A DNA stretch of 64,000 nt from Desulfosporosinus acidiphilus SJ4. GTDB lineage: Bacteria > Bacillota > Desulfitobacteriia > Desulfitobacteriales > Desulfitobacteriaceae. Below are positions 54,505 to 63,158 of this stretch, piece by piece. The notes under the pieces were generated by a model. The model did not search any database and had not been told where the DNA came from. It worked only from the letters and a program-made list of their open reading frames with translations. Both the position numbers and the translations under genes were made by a program. Position 1 is the first letter of the stretch; each line of letters starts with the position of its first letter. Location: assembly GCF_000255115.2 (NCBI RefSeq), contig NC_018068.1, positions 2,637,977-2,701,976 of the forward strand, read 5' to 3'.

Positions 54505-55272
54505 TCATTGATCCTCCGATTTATCTGTTGAGGCTATCGATTGGTAAAGCTCATTGATGCTGGACTCCCTTAGCCGGTTATTCTCTCCTGGAAAGAGGAG
54601 AAGATAACAATGATGCATGAGCCGGCCGACAAGGGCAGCGGTCATTTGTTCATCATAGAGTACATTGACCCACCGGGAAAACTCCAGGTTTGTGTTCAGG
54701 ATGACCGATTTCTGCTCATGGATCTCAGAAAGATAGTCAAAGAGTAACTGGGCACCGGTGCGGTCATAAGGTACATAGCCCCACTCATCGAGGATAATGA
54801 CGGATGCTTTATTCAATTTTTTCAACAGTATTCCAAGGGTCCCGGCCTTCTTGGCTTCCGAAAGCTGGTTGACCAGGGCTGCCGTACGGTAGAATCGGAC
54901 GGGAATACCTTTCTGGCAGGCGGTTACACCGAGCGCAGTGGAAAGCATAGTTTTTCCCGTTCCTGTTCGGCCATACATTATGATGTTCTTCTTTTCTTTA
55001 ATAAAGTTCAACGATTTTAGGTTTTCCGGTGTCAGACCGGAGGGAAGCGTTATTTCATCAAATCGGAATCCGTCAAAGGTCTTAATGCTATAAAAGCCTG
55101 CACTGTTCATCAGTTTAGCTATACGCCCTTGTTCACGGTTCTTTAGTTCTGCGGACAAGAGTTTATGTAAATAGTCCTGATGGGATTGTCCTTCCGTCGT
55201 CTGAGCCATATCGGCGAGATTGTGGCTCAACTTTAGTTTCTTACAGCAGTAAATGATCTCTTCTTCAAGCAT
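54505..55272 (-). CDS. istB: IS21 transposition ATPase IstB
   Basis: 255 residues, normal length. AAA+ features: Walker A MYGRTGTGKT, Walker B SVIILDEWGYVP, sensor I NTNLEFSRW, Arg finger region VGRLMHHC. It selects target DNA and stimulates IstA. Overlaps istA by 8 bp. Looks intact. Confidence 0.9.
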   Translation of the reverse strand: MLEEEIIYCCKKLKLSHNLADMAQTTEGQSHQDYLHKLLSAELKNREQGRIAKLMNSAGFYSIKTFDGFRFDEITLPSGLTPENLKSLNFIKEKKNIIMYGRTGTGKTMLSTALGVTACQKGIPVRFYRTAALVNQLSEAKKAGTLGILLKKLNKASVIILDEWGYVPYDRTGAQLLFDYLSEIHEQKSVILNTNLEFSRWVNVLYDEQMTAALVGRLMHHCYLLLFPGENNRLRESSINELYQSIASTDKSEDQ

Positions 55273-56060
55273 TTACGTTACCTCCCTTTCTTAGGAAGAC
55301 ATCGTAAGTGACGAGGTTCGTTGGCATCTGAGCGACCTTTGGTATTTCCGGACTCAAGGGCATCGGCGGAAGTTCCGGTACATCAGCATAAATACGACGG
55401 TAGAGGTTCTTAAGACTGTCCGCATCCGATGCGCCGTAACAGAGCGCCTGGCCGACGGTATTGAGTGCACTGTCAAAGCCGGTTCTGCCCGTCAGTTCAG
55501 CTAGAACTTTAAGAACTTTACCGGTTTCCGAGTTGGTGCAGCCTTCAAAGAACTGTTTCATGGCAGTCGGCATAAGGTCATAGATACCGGAATATTTCAA
55601 GGCCCGTGGACGTATAGAAAGTTGTCTGAGATAGGGAAGCCAGTCCATACTCTGTTGTTTATTATCGCCATAAAGACGGCGGTGTCTTACAATTTCACGA
55701 AGGTTTTCATCCATCACAATGACGTGCGATGAGGTCAGTTTCAAGTTAACCGCAACGTTTGCATGTTTCGGCGAAACCGAATACTCATGCATTCCTTTGT
55801 TCAGATAAAATTTGCCCCAGTTATTGGTAGTAACCGTTCCTTTGCCGCTGAGATCGAACTCGATATCAGGAAGGGCATGGCAGTGTTTTAAATCCTCAGC
55901 AAACCGTTCCTCAATCGTATCATTATGGCGGTAATGTTCCCTCATGGCATCTTCCTCACACAGCTTGAGAAGCTGCCGGTTGAAATCAGAGAGCTTCATG
56001 AAATGCGGTAGCGGAACAAGGAAGTTGCGTCTCTGGTAACCCACTTTGTTTTCCACATTG
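55265..56060 (-). pseudogene. istA: IS21 istA, C-terminal part
   Basis: Begins in the middle of the protein at NVENKVGYQRRNFLVPLPHF, right after the RIT element, and runs to the normal end (LVTYDVFLRKGGNVNA). NVENKVGYQRRN holds the catalytic Glu of the IstA DDE domain. It rejoins the N-terminal part at 59560 as GHEKG-NVENKVG. Confidence 0.9.
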
Positions 56061-56234
56061 CCTTTTTAATGTAAAGCTTTACATTAAAAAGGTTATGGAA
56101 AGTGTGAGATAATGTAAAGTAAGGTGGTTAAATACTCAATTACACTGAGAATTTTGTCGCTTTACTTTACATTATTGTCCTCTATAGTTGATTCAAGCGG
56201 TGTGCTTAAATCAATTAAGGGGGTATTAGCTTTA

Positions 56235-57485
56235 ATGAAGGAAAATCAAATGACACTTGAGATATTGACGGGTGAAGTCGTCAACTATCTCCAAAAACTT
56301 GCCTATTCCGATTCGAGAATTAGTCAATATCGTTCCGCATGGCAAAAAGTAGCCGTATTTATGAGAGACAATGATCTACAATACTATAATGCGTCTGTTG
56401 GTGAGGCATTCATTTACCACCTAATTGGAACCAGAGGCTATGATAATCTTGACCGTTGGGAGAAAACTATTATCCAATGCGCCAACGTACTGACAGAATT
56501 CCTAGAGACTAGAACTGTGAAATTCAGAAGGAACCAGAAATTCCGGGAACTGCTTGGATCTATCGGTAAGACTATGTTATCTTACATTGATTACAAAAAA
56601 TCTTATGGAATTTCACGAGAAACGGTTGAAGAGTACAAGAGCAATTTGCGGCGTTTGCTCAATTATCTTAATGATCATGGAATTACAGAGCTAAATTCAA
56701 TAAATCAGTTGTTTCTTCTGAATTATGCTAATCAGATGGGCTTCTTTACTCCCTATACCAGACATAGGAACCTATCAATCGTTAAAGGGTATCTCCGATA
56801 TATTTATGATCAGGGACTAGCCGAAATAGATTGTTCCCGGTTGCTCCCAAAGGATAAATATGTTAAGCAGCCAAAACTTCCTTCGACTTATTCCCAAAAA
56901 GAAGTCAAAGCTTTATTAGCTGCTATTGATAGGAGTAGTCCAAAGGGAAAACGGGATTATGCAATGGTATTAATTACAGCACGTTTGGGACTCAGAGCCT
57001 CCGACGTTTGTAATCTTACCTTTGAAAACATCCTATGGGAAAAGAATCTTATTGTCCTGTACCAACAAAAAACCAAATCCGGAATAGAACTTCCACTGCT
57101 AACCGAAATCGGTGAAGCCATCATCGACTATTTAAAATACGGAAGACCTAGTTCAAATGTACCCTTCATATTCCTTCATGTAACTCCCCCGTATGACAGG
57201 CTCAACCGATCAACCCTCCATAGCATCGTGTGCTTTTATCTAAGAAGGGCAGATATTCATTACGAAAAGGAACGTAAACACGGTCCCCATGCACTCCGTC
57301 ACAGCCTAGCCGGAGTCCTGCTTGAGAAAAAGACACCTTTGCCTGTCATTTCCGAAGTACTGGGGCATAAGAACACAGAAAGTACCCGGATCTATCTTAG
57401 AATTGATATGAACTCTCTGCGCCAGTGTGCCTTGGAAGTGCCGCCTGTCTCACGCTCTTTTTATGAAAGAGGTTCGGGCAGATGA
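56235..57485 (+). CDS. RIT tyrosine recombinase A
   Basis: 416 residues from the ATG at 56235 (AAGGGGGT upstream; the frame opens at 56124 within the terminal repeat). N-terminal SAM-like DNA-binding part, then the catalytic residues: Arg in TARLGLRASDVCNLT, Lys in QQKTKSGIELPL, HALRHSLAG (HxxR), GHKNTESTRIYLRID (His and Tyr). The C-terminus overlaps recombinase B by 4 bp. Confidence 0.9.
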   Translation: MKENQMTLEILTGEVVNYLQKLAYSDSRISQYRSAWQKVAVFMRDNDLQYYNASVGEAFIYHLIGTRGYDNLDRWEKTIIQCANVLTEFLETRTVKFRRNQKFRELLGSIGKTMLSYIDYKKSYGISRETVEEYKSNLRRLLNYLNDHGITELNSINQLFLLNYANQMGFFTPYTRHRNLSIVKGYLRYIYDQGLAEIDCSRLLPKDKYVKQPKLPSTYSQKEVKALLAAIDRSSPKGKRDYAMVLITARLGLRASDVCNLTFENILWEKNLIVLYQQKTKSGIELPLLTEIGEAIIDYLKYGRPSSNVPFIFLHVTPPYDRLNRSTLHSIVCFYLRRADIHYEKERKHGPHALRHSLAGVLLEKKTPLPVISEVLGHKNTESTRIYLRIDMNSLRQCALEVPPVSRSFYERGSGR

Positions 57486-58453
57486 GCAGATACAAGGGCA
57501 TATATGCTATTTTGATTAAGCAATACATCGATCTCAAAAGAAACTTGGGCTATAAGTTTAAAGATGCTGAAAGCACCTATTACATCTTTGATCAGTTTAC
57601 CATCAGAAACGGGGAGACCGAGATTGGCATTACTAAGGAGCTGGCCGATAAGTGGGCAGTGAAACGCCCGAATGAGTCGGATAGTACCTGTTACAAAAGA
57701 GTTATGTATCTGATACAGTTTTCCTCTTTCCTCAATGATTCAGGGTATCCTTCATATATTCCTCGGCTACCTAAGGCTTACAAAAGCACTTTTACACCAT
57801 ACATTTTCTCCAAAGAGGAGATGAGGTCCGTCTTTGCAGCCAGTGAACGATTAAAATTGGATAACTTTATGGATTCGGCAGTCAATGTAATTCCTGCACT
57901 TTTACGCATGTTATACGGTACGGGAATTCGCATCGGTGAAGCGGTATCTCTAAAAGTGAAAGACGTAAACCTAACTGAACAATACCTAATTATCCGGAAA
58001 AGCAAAAATGGCAAGGATCGGATGATTCCTTTCTCTGATTCACTTGCTAACGTTTGCAGGCAATACAGAGATTCCTTACAAGTCGTACAGGGGCCTGAAG
58101 ATTACTTTTTTGTGAAACGTAATGGGCGCAGATGTAATCCGAAAGCTATCTATGAATGGTTTAGGAAAGTCCTCTGGGAAGCAGGTATTCCTCATGGCGG
58201 GAAAGGTCAGGGGCCACGCTTGCACGATATCCGCCACGTTTTTAGCGTACATTCGCTGGCGGCAATGGCAAAGGCTGGTTTAGACCTTTATTACTCTCTT
58301 CCAATACTCTCTGAATATCTAGGACACCAGTCCCTGGAGGCAACCGAAAAATATGTTAGGCTGACATCTGAGATGTATCCTGAGATAATTTCCAATGTTA
58401 ACAATATCTGTGCTTATGCTTTTCCTGAGGTAGACTGCCATGAAACCAACTGA
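57482..58453 (+). CDS. RIT tyrosine recombinase B
   Basis: 323 residues. Catalytic Arg in YGTGIRIGEAVSLKVKDVNL, Lys in SKNGKDRMIPFS, LHDIRHVFSVHSL (HxxR), LGHQSLEATEKYVRLT (His, Tyr). Its start ATGA overlaps A's stop and its end overlaps C by 14 bp, the coupled arrangement typical of RIT elements. Confidence 0.9.
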   Translation: MSRYKGIYAILIKQYIDLKRNLGYKFKDAESTYYIFDQFTIRNGETEIGITKELADKWAVKRPNESDSTCYKRVMYLIQFSSFLNDSGYPSYIPRLPKAYKSTFTPYIFSKEEMRSVFAASERLKLDNFMDSAVNVIPALLRMLYGTGIRIGEAVSLKVKDVNLTEQYLIIRKSKNGKDRMIPFSDSLANVCRQYRDSLQVVQGPEDYFFVKRNGRRCNPKAIYEWFRKVLWEAGIPHGGKGQGPRLHDIRHVFSVHSLAAMAKAGLDLYYSLPILSEYLGHQSLEATEKYVRLTSEMYPEIISNVNNICAYAFPEVDCHETN

Positions 58454-59459
58454 TTTCTCGAAGAGATTGACCGATTTCCTGATCTGTTATCTACCCGGTG
58501 AAAAAGGTGTTAGTAAAAATACCATTGCATCCTATAAAGATACGTTTATTCTCTTTCTAACATTTATGAAAGATGAGAAAGGAATTCCAGCCAACAAGCT
58601 GTTACTCAAACAATTAACTAAAGAAAATATTGTGGATTTTCTGGACTGGATTGAGGAATCCCGGCATTGTTGTACAGCAACACGAAATGTACGCCTTGCT
58701 GCCCTGCATTCTTTTTTTCATTACCTACAATACCAGTGCCCAGAAAACCTGCTGGAATGGCAGAGAATACTCTCTATTCCGGTAAAAAGGACAGAAAAGA
58801 CATCTATTAATTATCTTTCATTGGAAGGTATCCGGTTACTTCTTGAAGAACCGGATCGTTTAACCCGTAATGGGCGAAGAGACCTTGCATTATTGTCACT
58901 TATGTATGACAGTGGCGCACGTGTCCAGGAAATCATAGATTTGACACCTTCTATGGTGCGCTTTGATGTACCTTGTACAATAAAATTGATTGGAAAAGGT
59001 AATAAGGCTAGGATCGTTCCGCTTCTTGATGCACAGATGAAATTTCTCAAAATGTATATGGCAGAGCAAAAGCTTCTGGAACCATATGCGAATATGTACC
59101 CATTATTTAGCAACAGCCGGAAGGAAAAGCTCACTCGTGCCGGAGTAAATTACATACTAGCCAAATATGCGATGCAGGCCAGGACCAAAAATCCATCCAT
59201 GATACCAGAAAAGTTAAGTTGCCACACTTTAAGGCACTCCAAGGCCATGCATTTGCTTCAGTCGGGTGTCAATCTGGTATATATACGTGATATTCTTGGA
59301 CACACATCTATCCAGGTCACAGAGGTTTATGCTAGAACAGATTCCCGTCAAAAGCGCGCAGCAATTGAAAAAGCTTATACGGATGTAACACCAGAAGCAA
59401 CACCGATATGGTTAGCCAATGACGATTTATTAGAATGGCTAAAGTCTTTTTCTAAATAA
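58440..59459 (+). CDS. RIT tyrosine recombinase C
   Basis: 339 residues. N-terminal core-binding domain (SKNTIASYKDTFILFLTFMK), then Arg in YDSGARVQEIIDLTPSMV, Lys in IGKGNKARIVPLL, CHTLRHSKAMHLL (HxxR), LGHTSIQVTEVYARTD (His, Tyr). All catalytic residues present, so the trio looks functional. Confidence 0.9.
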   Translation: MKPTDFSKRLTDFLICYLPGEKGVSKNTIASYKDTFILFLTFMKDEKGIPANKLLLKQLTKENIVDFLDWIEESRHCCTATRNVRLAALHSFFHYLQYQCPENLLEWQRILSIPVKRTEKTSINYLSLEGIRLLLEEPDRLTRNGRRDLALLSLMYDSGARVQEIIDLTPSMVRFDVPCTIKLIGKGNKARIVPLLDAQMKFLKMYMAEQKLLEPYANMYPLFSNSRKEKLTRAGVNYILAKYAMQARTKNPSMIPEKLSCHTLRHSKAMHLLQSGVNLVYIRDILGHTSIQVTEVYARTDSRQKRAAIEKAYTDVTPEATPIWLANDDLLEWLKSFSK

Positions 59460-59559
59460 TACTGTGTAGATAATGTAAAGTAAAACGGCGCAACTACCTG
59501 TAAAAATGGTACATCCACGACCTTACTATACATTATCTCACACTTTCCATAACCTTTTT

Positions 59560-60286
59560 CATGACCTTCGCCAGGGTTCATGAAGACCGCTTGGAACCGG
59601 TAGTGTTCCTGAAAACGGTCAAACCGTTCCGTGGTCTCACGCCCGCCACCTCGGAGGACTTTGGTGACAATGGTTTTGGTATTGTCAAACCATAATTCTT
59701 CAGGGACTCCACCAATGTGCCGAAAAATAGCGTCAAGCCCCTCCAGGAGACATTCCATATTTTCACCATAAAAGAGTTGCAAGTAACCTTTGTTGCTATA
59801 GGGAAATGACACTTCAAGATACTTTCCTGTTTTTCGGGTACCATTTTCATAAAAGTCGGCTGTCCCAAAATCGACTTGTGCCTCACCTGGACGGTGCTCT
59901 AGCGGAAGGAATCCGCCTTTGGCACTATTGAAAAGCTCCTTGTGCTTTACGGCATAGTAGTTGGCAACGGTCCTATATGAGCAATTAAAACCAGCGAACT
60001 CCTTCTTAAGACGGTTAAAGACTCTCTTGGCAGTATGCCGCTGTTTTCGAGGTGCCTGTTTATCCTCTTCAAGCCACTTATCAATGGTTGACTTGTAGGG
60101 ATCTAGTTTAGGACAGAAACGTTGATTTGAAGCCGGCTTGGGGGCTGGTTTGTTAAAATCCGTCTTATCGACATACTTCTGTACCGTCTTCCAGTCCAAG
60201 TGTAGAGTATCTGCAATTTGAGAAATGTTTTCTCCTTTCACGAAGTAACGGAATCTGATATCATGAACCTTGTCCATTGTAAGCAT
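59560..60286 (-). pseudogene. istA: IS21 istA, N-terminal part
   Basis: From the ATG at 60286 (AAGGAGG upstream): HTH RYFVKGENISQIADTLHLDW, a second HTH-like region, then the DDE core beginning EHRPGEAQVDFGTADFYENG (first Asp) and VPEELWFDNTKTIVTKVLRG (second Asp). It reads NPGEGHEKG and is then broken by the RIT element. Confidence 0.9.
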
Positions 60287-60448
60287 TCTCCTTTCCTCCT
60301 TGTATCCTCTCTTCAACAGATACAAGGATATAGGCTATGGTTTATGCCTGCAATGGATTTTGCAATACTATGGAATTTCCAATTGCAACACTCTGGAATT
60401 TTAACTTGCAACTTTCGGTACTTTTATCTTACAACAAACACCAGTAAC

Positions 60449-60743
60449 GTAACTGGCAAGTTGATTTAATACCATATTTCCTACATATATCCATGTAGGA
60501 ACCACCGCCCACCAAATAATCTTTGACAGCTGAAGTTCTAAGTTCCACAGAATAGGCAGTATTCTTAGATGTATTAATTAGTCCATTTGGACCTAGTGAA
60601 TGGTATGTTTGAAGCCATTGCTGGGCGGATTTAAAATCAACACCTAGAAGACTTGCTAAATGAGATAGTGTATCTTCTCCACGAAGATACTTTTCAATTG
60701 CCGCTATTTTTTCTGACCCTGATACTCTTGATCTATGGGACAA
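60449..60743 (-). pseudogene. IS3 orfA, proximal part
   Basis: RVSGSEKIAAIEKYLRGEDT, LSHLASLLGVDFKSAQQWLQ (first helix-turn-helix) and SYMDICRKYGIKSTCQLRYW, where the IS21 insertion breaks it. GAGGAGC precedes the ATG at 60743. Confidence 0.85.
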
Positions 60744-60827
60744 AAAAAGCTCCTCCTTATGATAACAGTTTTATTATTTTAACTGTCTACCATAAAGGGA
60801 GCATATCACAAAGTGATGCTTAAATTA

Positions 60828-60901
60828 CCCATAAACGCCGAAAAGCCCAGCATTGCTGGACTTTTTATGTTATTAATTGTATCAATTATTGAGTACTTAT
60901 T
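60828..60901 (-). terminator. terminator region of the tmRNA gene (family B copy 4)
   Basis: On the minus strand the tmRNA end is followed by AAATAAGTACTCAATAATTG and AAAGTCCAGC-AAT-GCTGGGCTTTT, a hairpin with a T tract. The same sequence, in the same orientation, forms the left half of family B copies 1-3, which diverge just where the tmRNA 3' end would start. Confidence 0.75.
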
Positions 60902-61252
60902 TGGCGGAGACGAGGGGATTTGCGCCCCTGTATCGAAGAGCTGCCACAAAAGCGTCTACGCGTGTGTCCTTTAATTTAACCTTCACCGTTAATGACTCCT
61001 AAAGGCAAGGATTCATTTCAGACTAGCTCGATCATCTTAGCTAATGTCTTCGAGCATTGAATTTGAGCGTCCTACTAAATTGACACCCTGGCCCTTCATC
61101 GTAGGTCTTGAAAGCAGGATGCTAACAGCACTTAGGCAGCTAGGGCGTAATTATTTTCGTTAACTATTTTGGTCCACCGTTTAACGAGACCAGGTGGAAT
61201 CTCGACGCGCAACTTTTGTCACTGCTTCCCCGAGCGAGTCCAAAACGCCCCC
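60902..61252 (-). ncRNA. ssrA: tmRNA (ssrA), possibly degenerate copy
   Basis: The minus strand begins GGGGGCGTTTTGG and ends CCCCTCGTCTCCGCCA, the tmRNA acceptor stem. In between lie GTTGCGCGTCGAGATTCC, the tag frame AACGAAAATAATTACGCC...GCTGCCTAA (NENNYALAA), pseudoknot-type hairpins and GGACACACGCGTAGACGC. Length 351. Oddities against the usual sequence: the D-loop TTCGAC reads CTCGCTC, the T-loop TTCAAAT reads CGCAAAT, the end is GCCA not ACCA, and AACGAA follows ATAGTT directly, so the GCA resume codon seems deleted. Either a diverged functional tmRNA or a decayed copy. Confidence 0.8.
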
Positions 61253-61433
61253 ATATGAAATGTTACTTGCATAATACCCTTTCAACTTTTCTTCCATAAC
61301 CAACCTTCCGAGGCTTAAGATATAGCGATTAGTGGTAGTTAAAAATTGCCAATGTGCCTGGATAAATTGTTGTGAAATGATATCAGTGTTTCCCGTTTTT
61401 ACTGTTCCAGCCCATTCTCTTGTCAAAAGTTAT

Positions 61434-62549
61434 TTAGGGCTGGGCCGTGAATTCCTCGTGAACTTTTTTAAGTAAAATGGGTATATTTAGACCCTGTGGG
61501 CATTGTTCCATACAAAGTTCGCAAGATATACATTGATCGGCACCGGAACCTGAAGGCAACAAACTAATACGATAGACCCCTTTGTCTACCCAGTGGGATT
61601 TCATAAGCTGGTTACTATTATAGAGACGGAATATTTCAGGAATACTGACACCTTGGGGGCAGGGCATACAATATCTGCAGCCTGTACAGCCAATGCTATT
61701 TTTCGACTCAAAAATTCCCCTTATCTTTTTAATGAGATTTTGATCCTCTTCTGTCATTACATTCGGTGCGGAATCGTTAAAGATTCTCAAATTATCTTTT
61801 AACTGTTCCAAAGTATTTGTTCCACTCAAAATGACCGATACTTCAGGCATATTATAGAGCCAGCGGAAACACCACTCAACAAGTGAACGTTTTTCCGGAT
61901 AATGACTAATTAAATCGTATACTTCCTCGGGGACATTATTAAGCATGAATCCTCCTCTTAACGGCTCCATGATGACCATGGCGACTCCTTTATCCGCCGC
62001 ATATTTTAAGCCTTCGACCCCTGCCTGTAAAGTTTCATCCAAAATATTTAATTGGATTTGCGCCATCTCCCAGTCAAAAGTATCTACGATTTCTTTAAAT
62101 GCCGATAAAGTTCCATGAAAGGAAAAAGCCTTATGCCTTATTTTCCCTTTTTGAACCATCTTGTCTAGGAAACTAAAGCCGTCAAATTTTCTAACCTTCT
62201 CCCAATTATCATGACTTAAGTTATGCAGCAGATAAACATCAATGTATTCTGTTCCAAGACGTTTTAGTTCTTCATCCAAATATTTTTCAAAATCCTCATG
62301 CTTACTTATGTGCCAGATAGGGTTTTTCGTTGCTATGAAAGTTTTATTTCTGTAACCATCTTTGAGAGCTTTTCCAGTTATTATTTCGCTATCCTTATAC
62401 ATGTAAGCGGTATCAATGTAGTTCACCCCATGATCTAGTGCATACCTAACCATTTCAATTGCATCTTTCTCGCTCGATGGGAATCGCATACAACCCAGCC
62501 CAAACCTAGAAACGTTAAGTCCCGTTTTTCCAAATTGCGTATACTGCAT
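61434..62549 (-). CDS. aldo/keto reductase with C-terminal 4Fe-4S domain
   Basis: 371 residues from the ATG at 62549 (GGAGTG upstream). TIM-barrel AKR start YTQFGKTGLNVSRFGLGCMR, catalytic Tyr in NYIDTAYMYKDSE, Lys in TFIATKNPIW, His in VYLLHNLS. The C-terminal part has two Cys clusters, CTGCRYCMPCPQG and CISCELCMEQCPQG, for Fe-S clusters. Members of this anaerobe-typical group are probably ferredoxin-linked oxidoreductases; the substrate is unknown. Confidence 0.9.
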   Translation of the reverse strand: MQYTQFGKTGLNVSRFGLGCMRFPSSEKDAIEMVRYALDHGVNYIDTAYMYKDSEIITGKALKDGYRNKTFIATKNPIWHISKHEDFEKYLDEELKRLGTEYIDVYLLHNLSHDNWEKVRKFDGFSFLDKMVQKGKIRHKAFSFHGTLSAFKEIVDTFDWEMAQIQLNILDETLQAGVEGLKYAADKGVAMVIMEPLRGGFMLNNVPEEVYDLISHYPEKRSLVEWCFRWLYNMPEVSVILSGTNTLEQLKDNLRIFNDSAPNVMTEEDQNLIKKIRGIFESKNSIGCTGCRYCMPCPQGVSIPEIFRLYNSNQLMKSHWVDKGVYRISLLPSGSGADQCISCELCMEQCPQGLNIPILLKKVHEEFTAQP

Positions 62550-62701
62550 TTGACACACTCCATTTCCAATATTGTCTTTCAAATGAAGGTAATATCTGCG
62601 AAAACATGCCCAGAATATACACTACTAACCTACTACTGGCCTTTTGTTACTTTCCTTAAAGCGAGACCTTTGGCAATCACCGATTGCACAACAGAAGAAC
62701 A

Positions 62702-63103
62702 TCAGGCACCTGCCGGATTTTTAGTAAGACATTCGTGCCCAGTATTTGCCCCAGTATGCTTTTTAATATCGTCCAGAGAAGAGCAACATTTTGCGATCGC
62801 CACATGATATAAAATTTCATCCTCCGTAACGTTTGCACAATAACAAATTGAAACGGGAGGAGGAACTTCCTTAAGCCAGATCTTATTAATCAATTGTTCT
62901 TGGGGGATTGTCTTCTTATTTTGAGTATAATAGGCAACATCGCATTCGGGAGTTGTACAGAGGAAAAACTGTTCGCCTTCAACTTTAAAACCCTGTTTTA
63001 CCTGATGCTGAACTGTAATTTTGCGAACCTTCTGTCCTATACCATGACAAAGAGGACAAGTCGGAGCCATTTCTTTATCTTTATTCGTGTTAAGTTGAAT
63101 CAT
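62702..63103 (-). CDS. CopZ-like zinc / [2Fe-2S] protein
   Basis: 133 residues. N-terminal zinc-ribbon-like part with CPLCHGIG and CTTPECDVAYY, then a BFD-like [2Fe-2S] part with ICYCANVTEDEI and KCCSSLDDIKKHTGANTGHEC. This matches the N-terminal half of Archaeoglobus CopZ, which binds Zn and a 2Fe-2S cluster; here the copper-binding half is absent. Probably an electron-transfer or metal-handling protein. Confidence 0.8.
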   Translation of the reverse strand: MIQLNTNKDKEMAPTCPLCHGIGQKVRKITVQHQVKQGFKVEGEQFFLCTTPECDVAYYTQNKKTIPQEQLINKIWLKEVPPPVSICYCANVTEDEILYHVAIAKCCSSLDDIKKHTGANTGHECLTKNPAGA

Positions 63104-63158
63104 AGTTTATCATTTCCTTCTTTAGATCTAAAAATCTAAGTATAGGGGGTGTGGAAAG

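Larger units (their letters stand above)
56068..59559 (+). mobile_element. RIT element (recombinases in trio)
   Basis: Terminal inverted repeats of 39 bp with one mismatch: 56086-56124 and 59521-59559 (AAAAAGGTTATGGAAAGTGT...). On the left an extra 18-bp palindrome AATGTAAAGCTTTACATT (56068-56085) separates the repeat from the flank, so 56061-56092 is a perfect 32-bp palindrome. CCTTTTT occurs at both junctions. Carries three overlapping tyrosine recombinase genes; inserted in IS21 istA. Confidence 0.9.
53971..60440 (-). mobile_element. IS21-family element carrying a RIT insertion
   Basis: Flanked by an 8-bp direct duplication CCAGTAAC (53963-53970 and 60441-60448). Ends TGTTTTTTGCAAG and TGTTTGTTGTAAG are inverted. 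Internal GTTGCAA sites recur at both ends (53985-54055 and 60355-60415), as IS21 ends do. Without the ~3.5-kb RIT it would be about 3.0 kb, with istA, istB and a third gene. Confidence 0.85.
51340..60808 (-). mobile_element. IS3-family (IS150-like) element, interrupted and truncated
   Basis: The pieces orfA 60743-60449, orfA 53962-53582, orfB 53581-53060 and orfB 51497-51340 join perfectly when the inserted IS21 and IS1182 elements are removed. The right end is about 60808 (TGATATGCTCCC on the minus strand). The left end is missing: orfB stops after the DDE-region Asp (FHSDRGFQYTN) at the peptide remnant. Confidence 0.8.

Noticed and set aside
56124-56234. Upstream extension of RIT recombinase A
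   Set aside because: The extra 37 codons begin within the terminal inverted repeat, and the ATG at 56235 has the ribosome binding site.
61181-61426. 81-codon minus-strand ORF
   Set aside because: Its end overlaps the 5' part of the tmRNA gene; the translation matches no family and no ribosome binding site decides a start.
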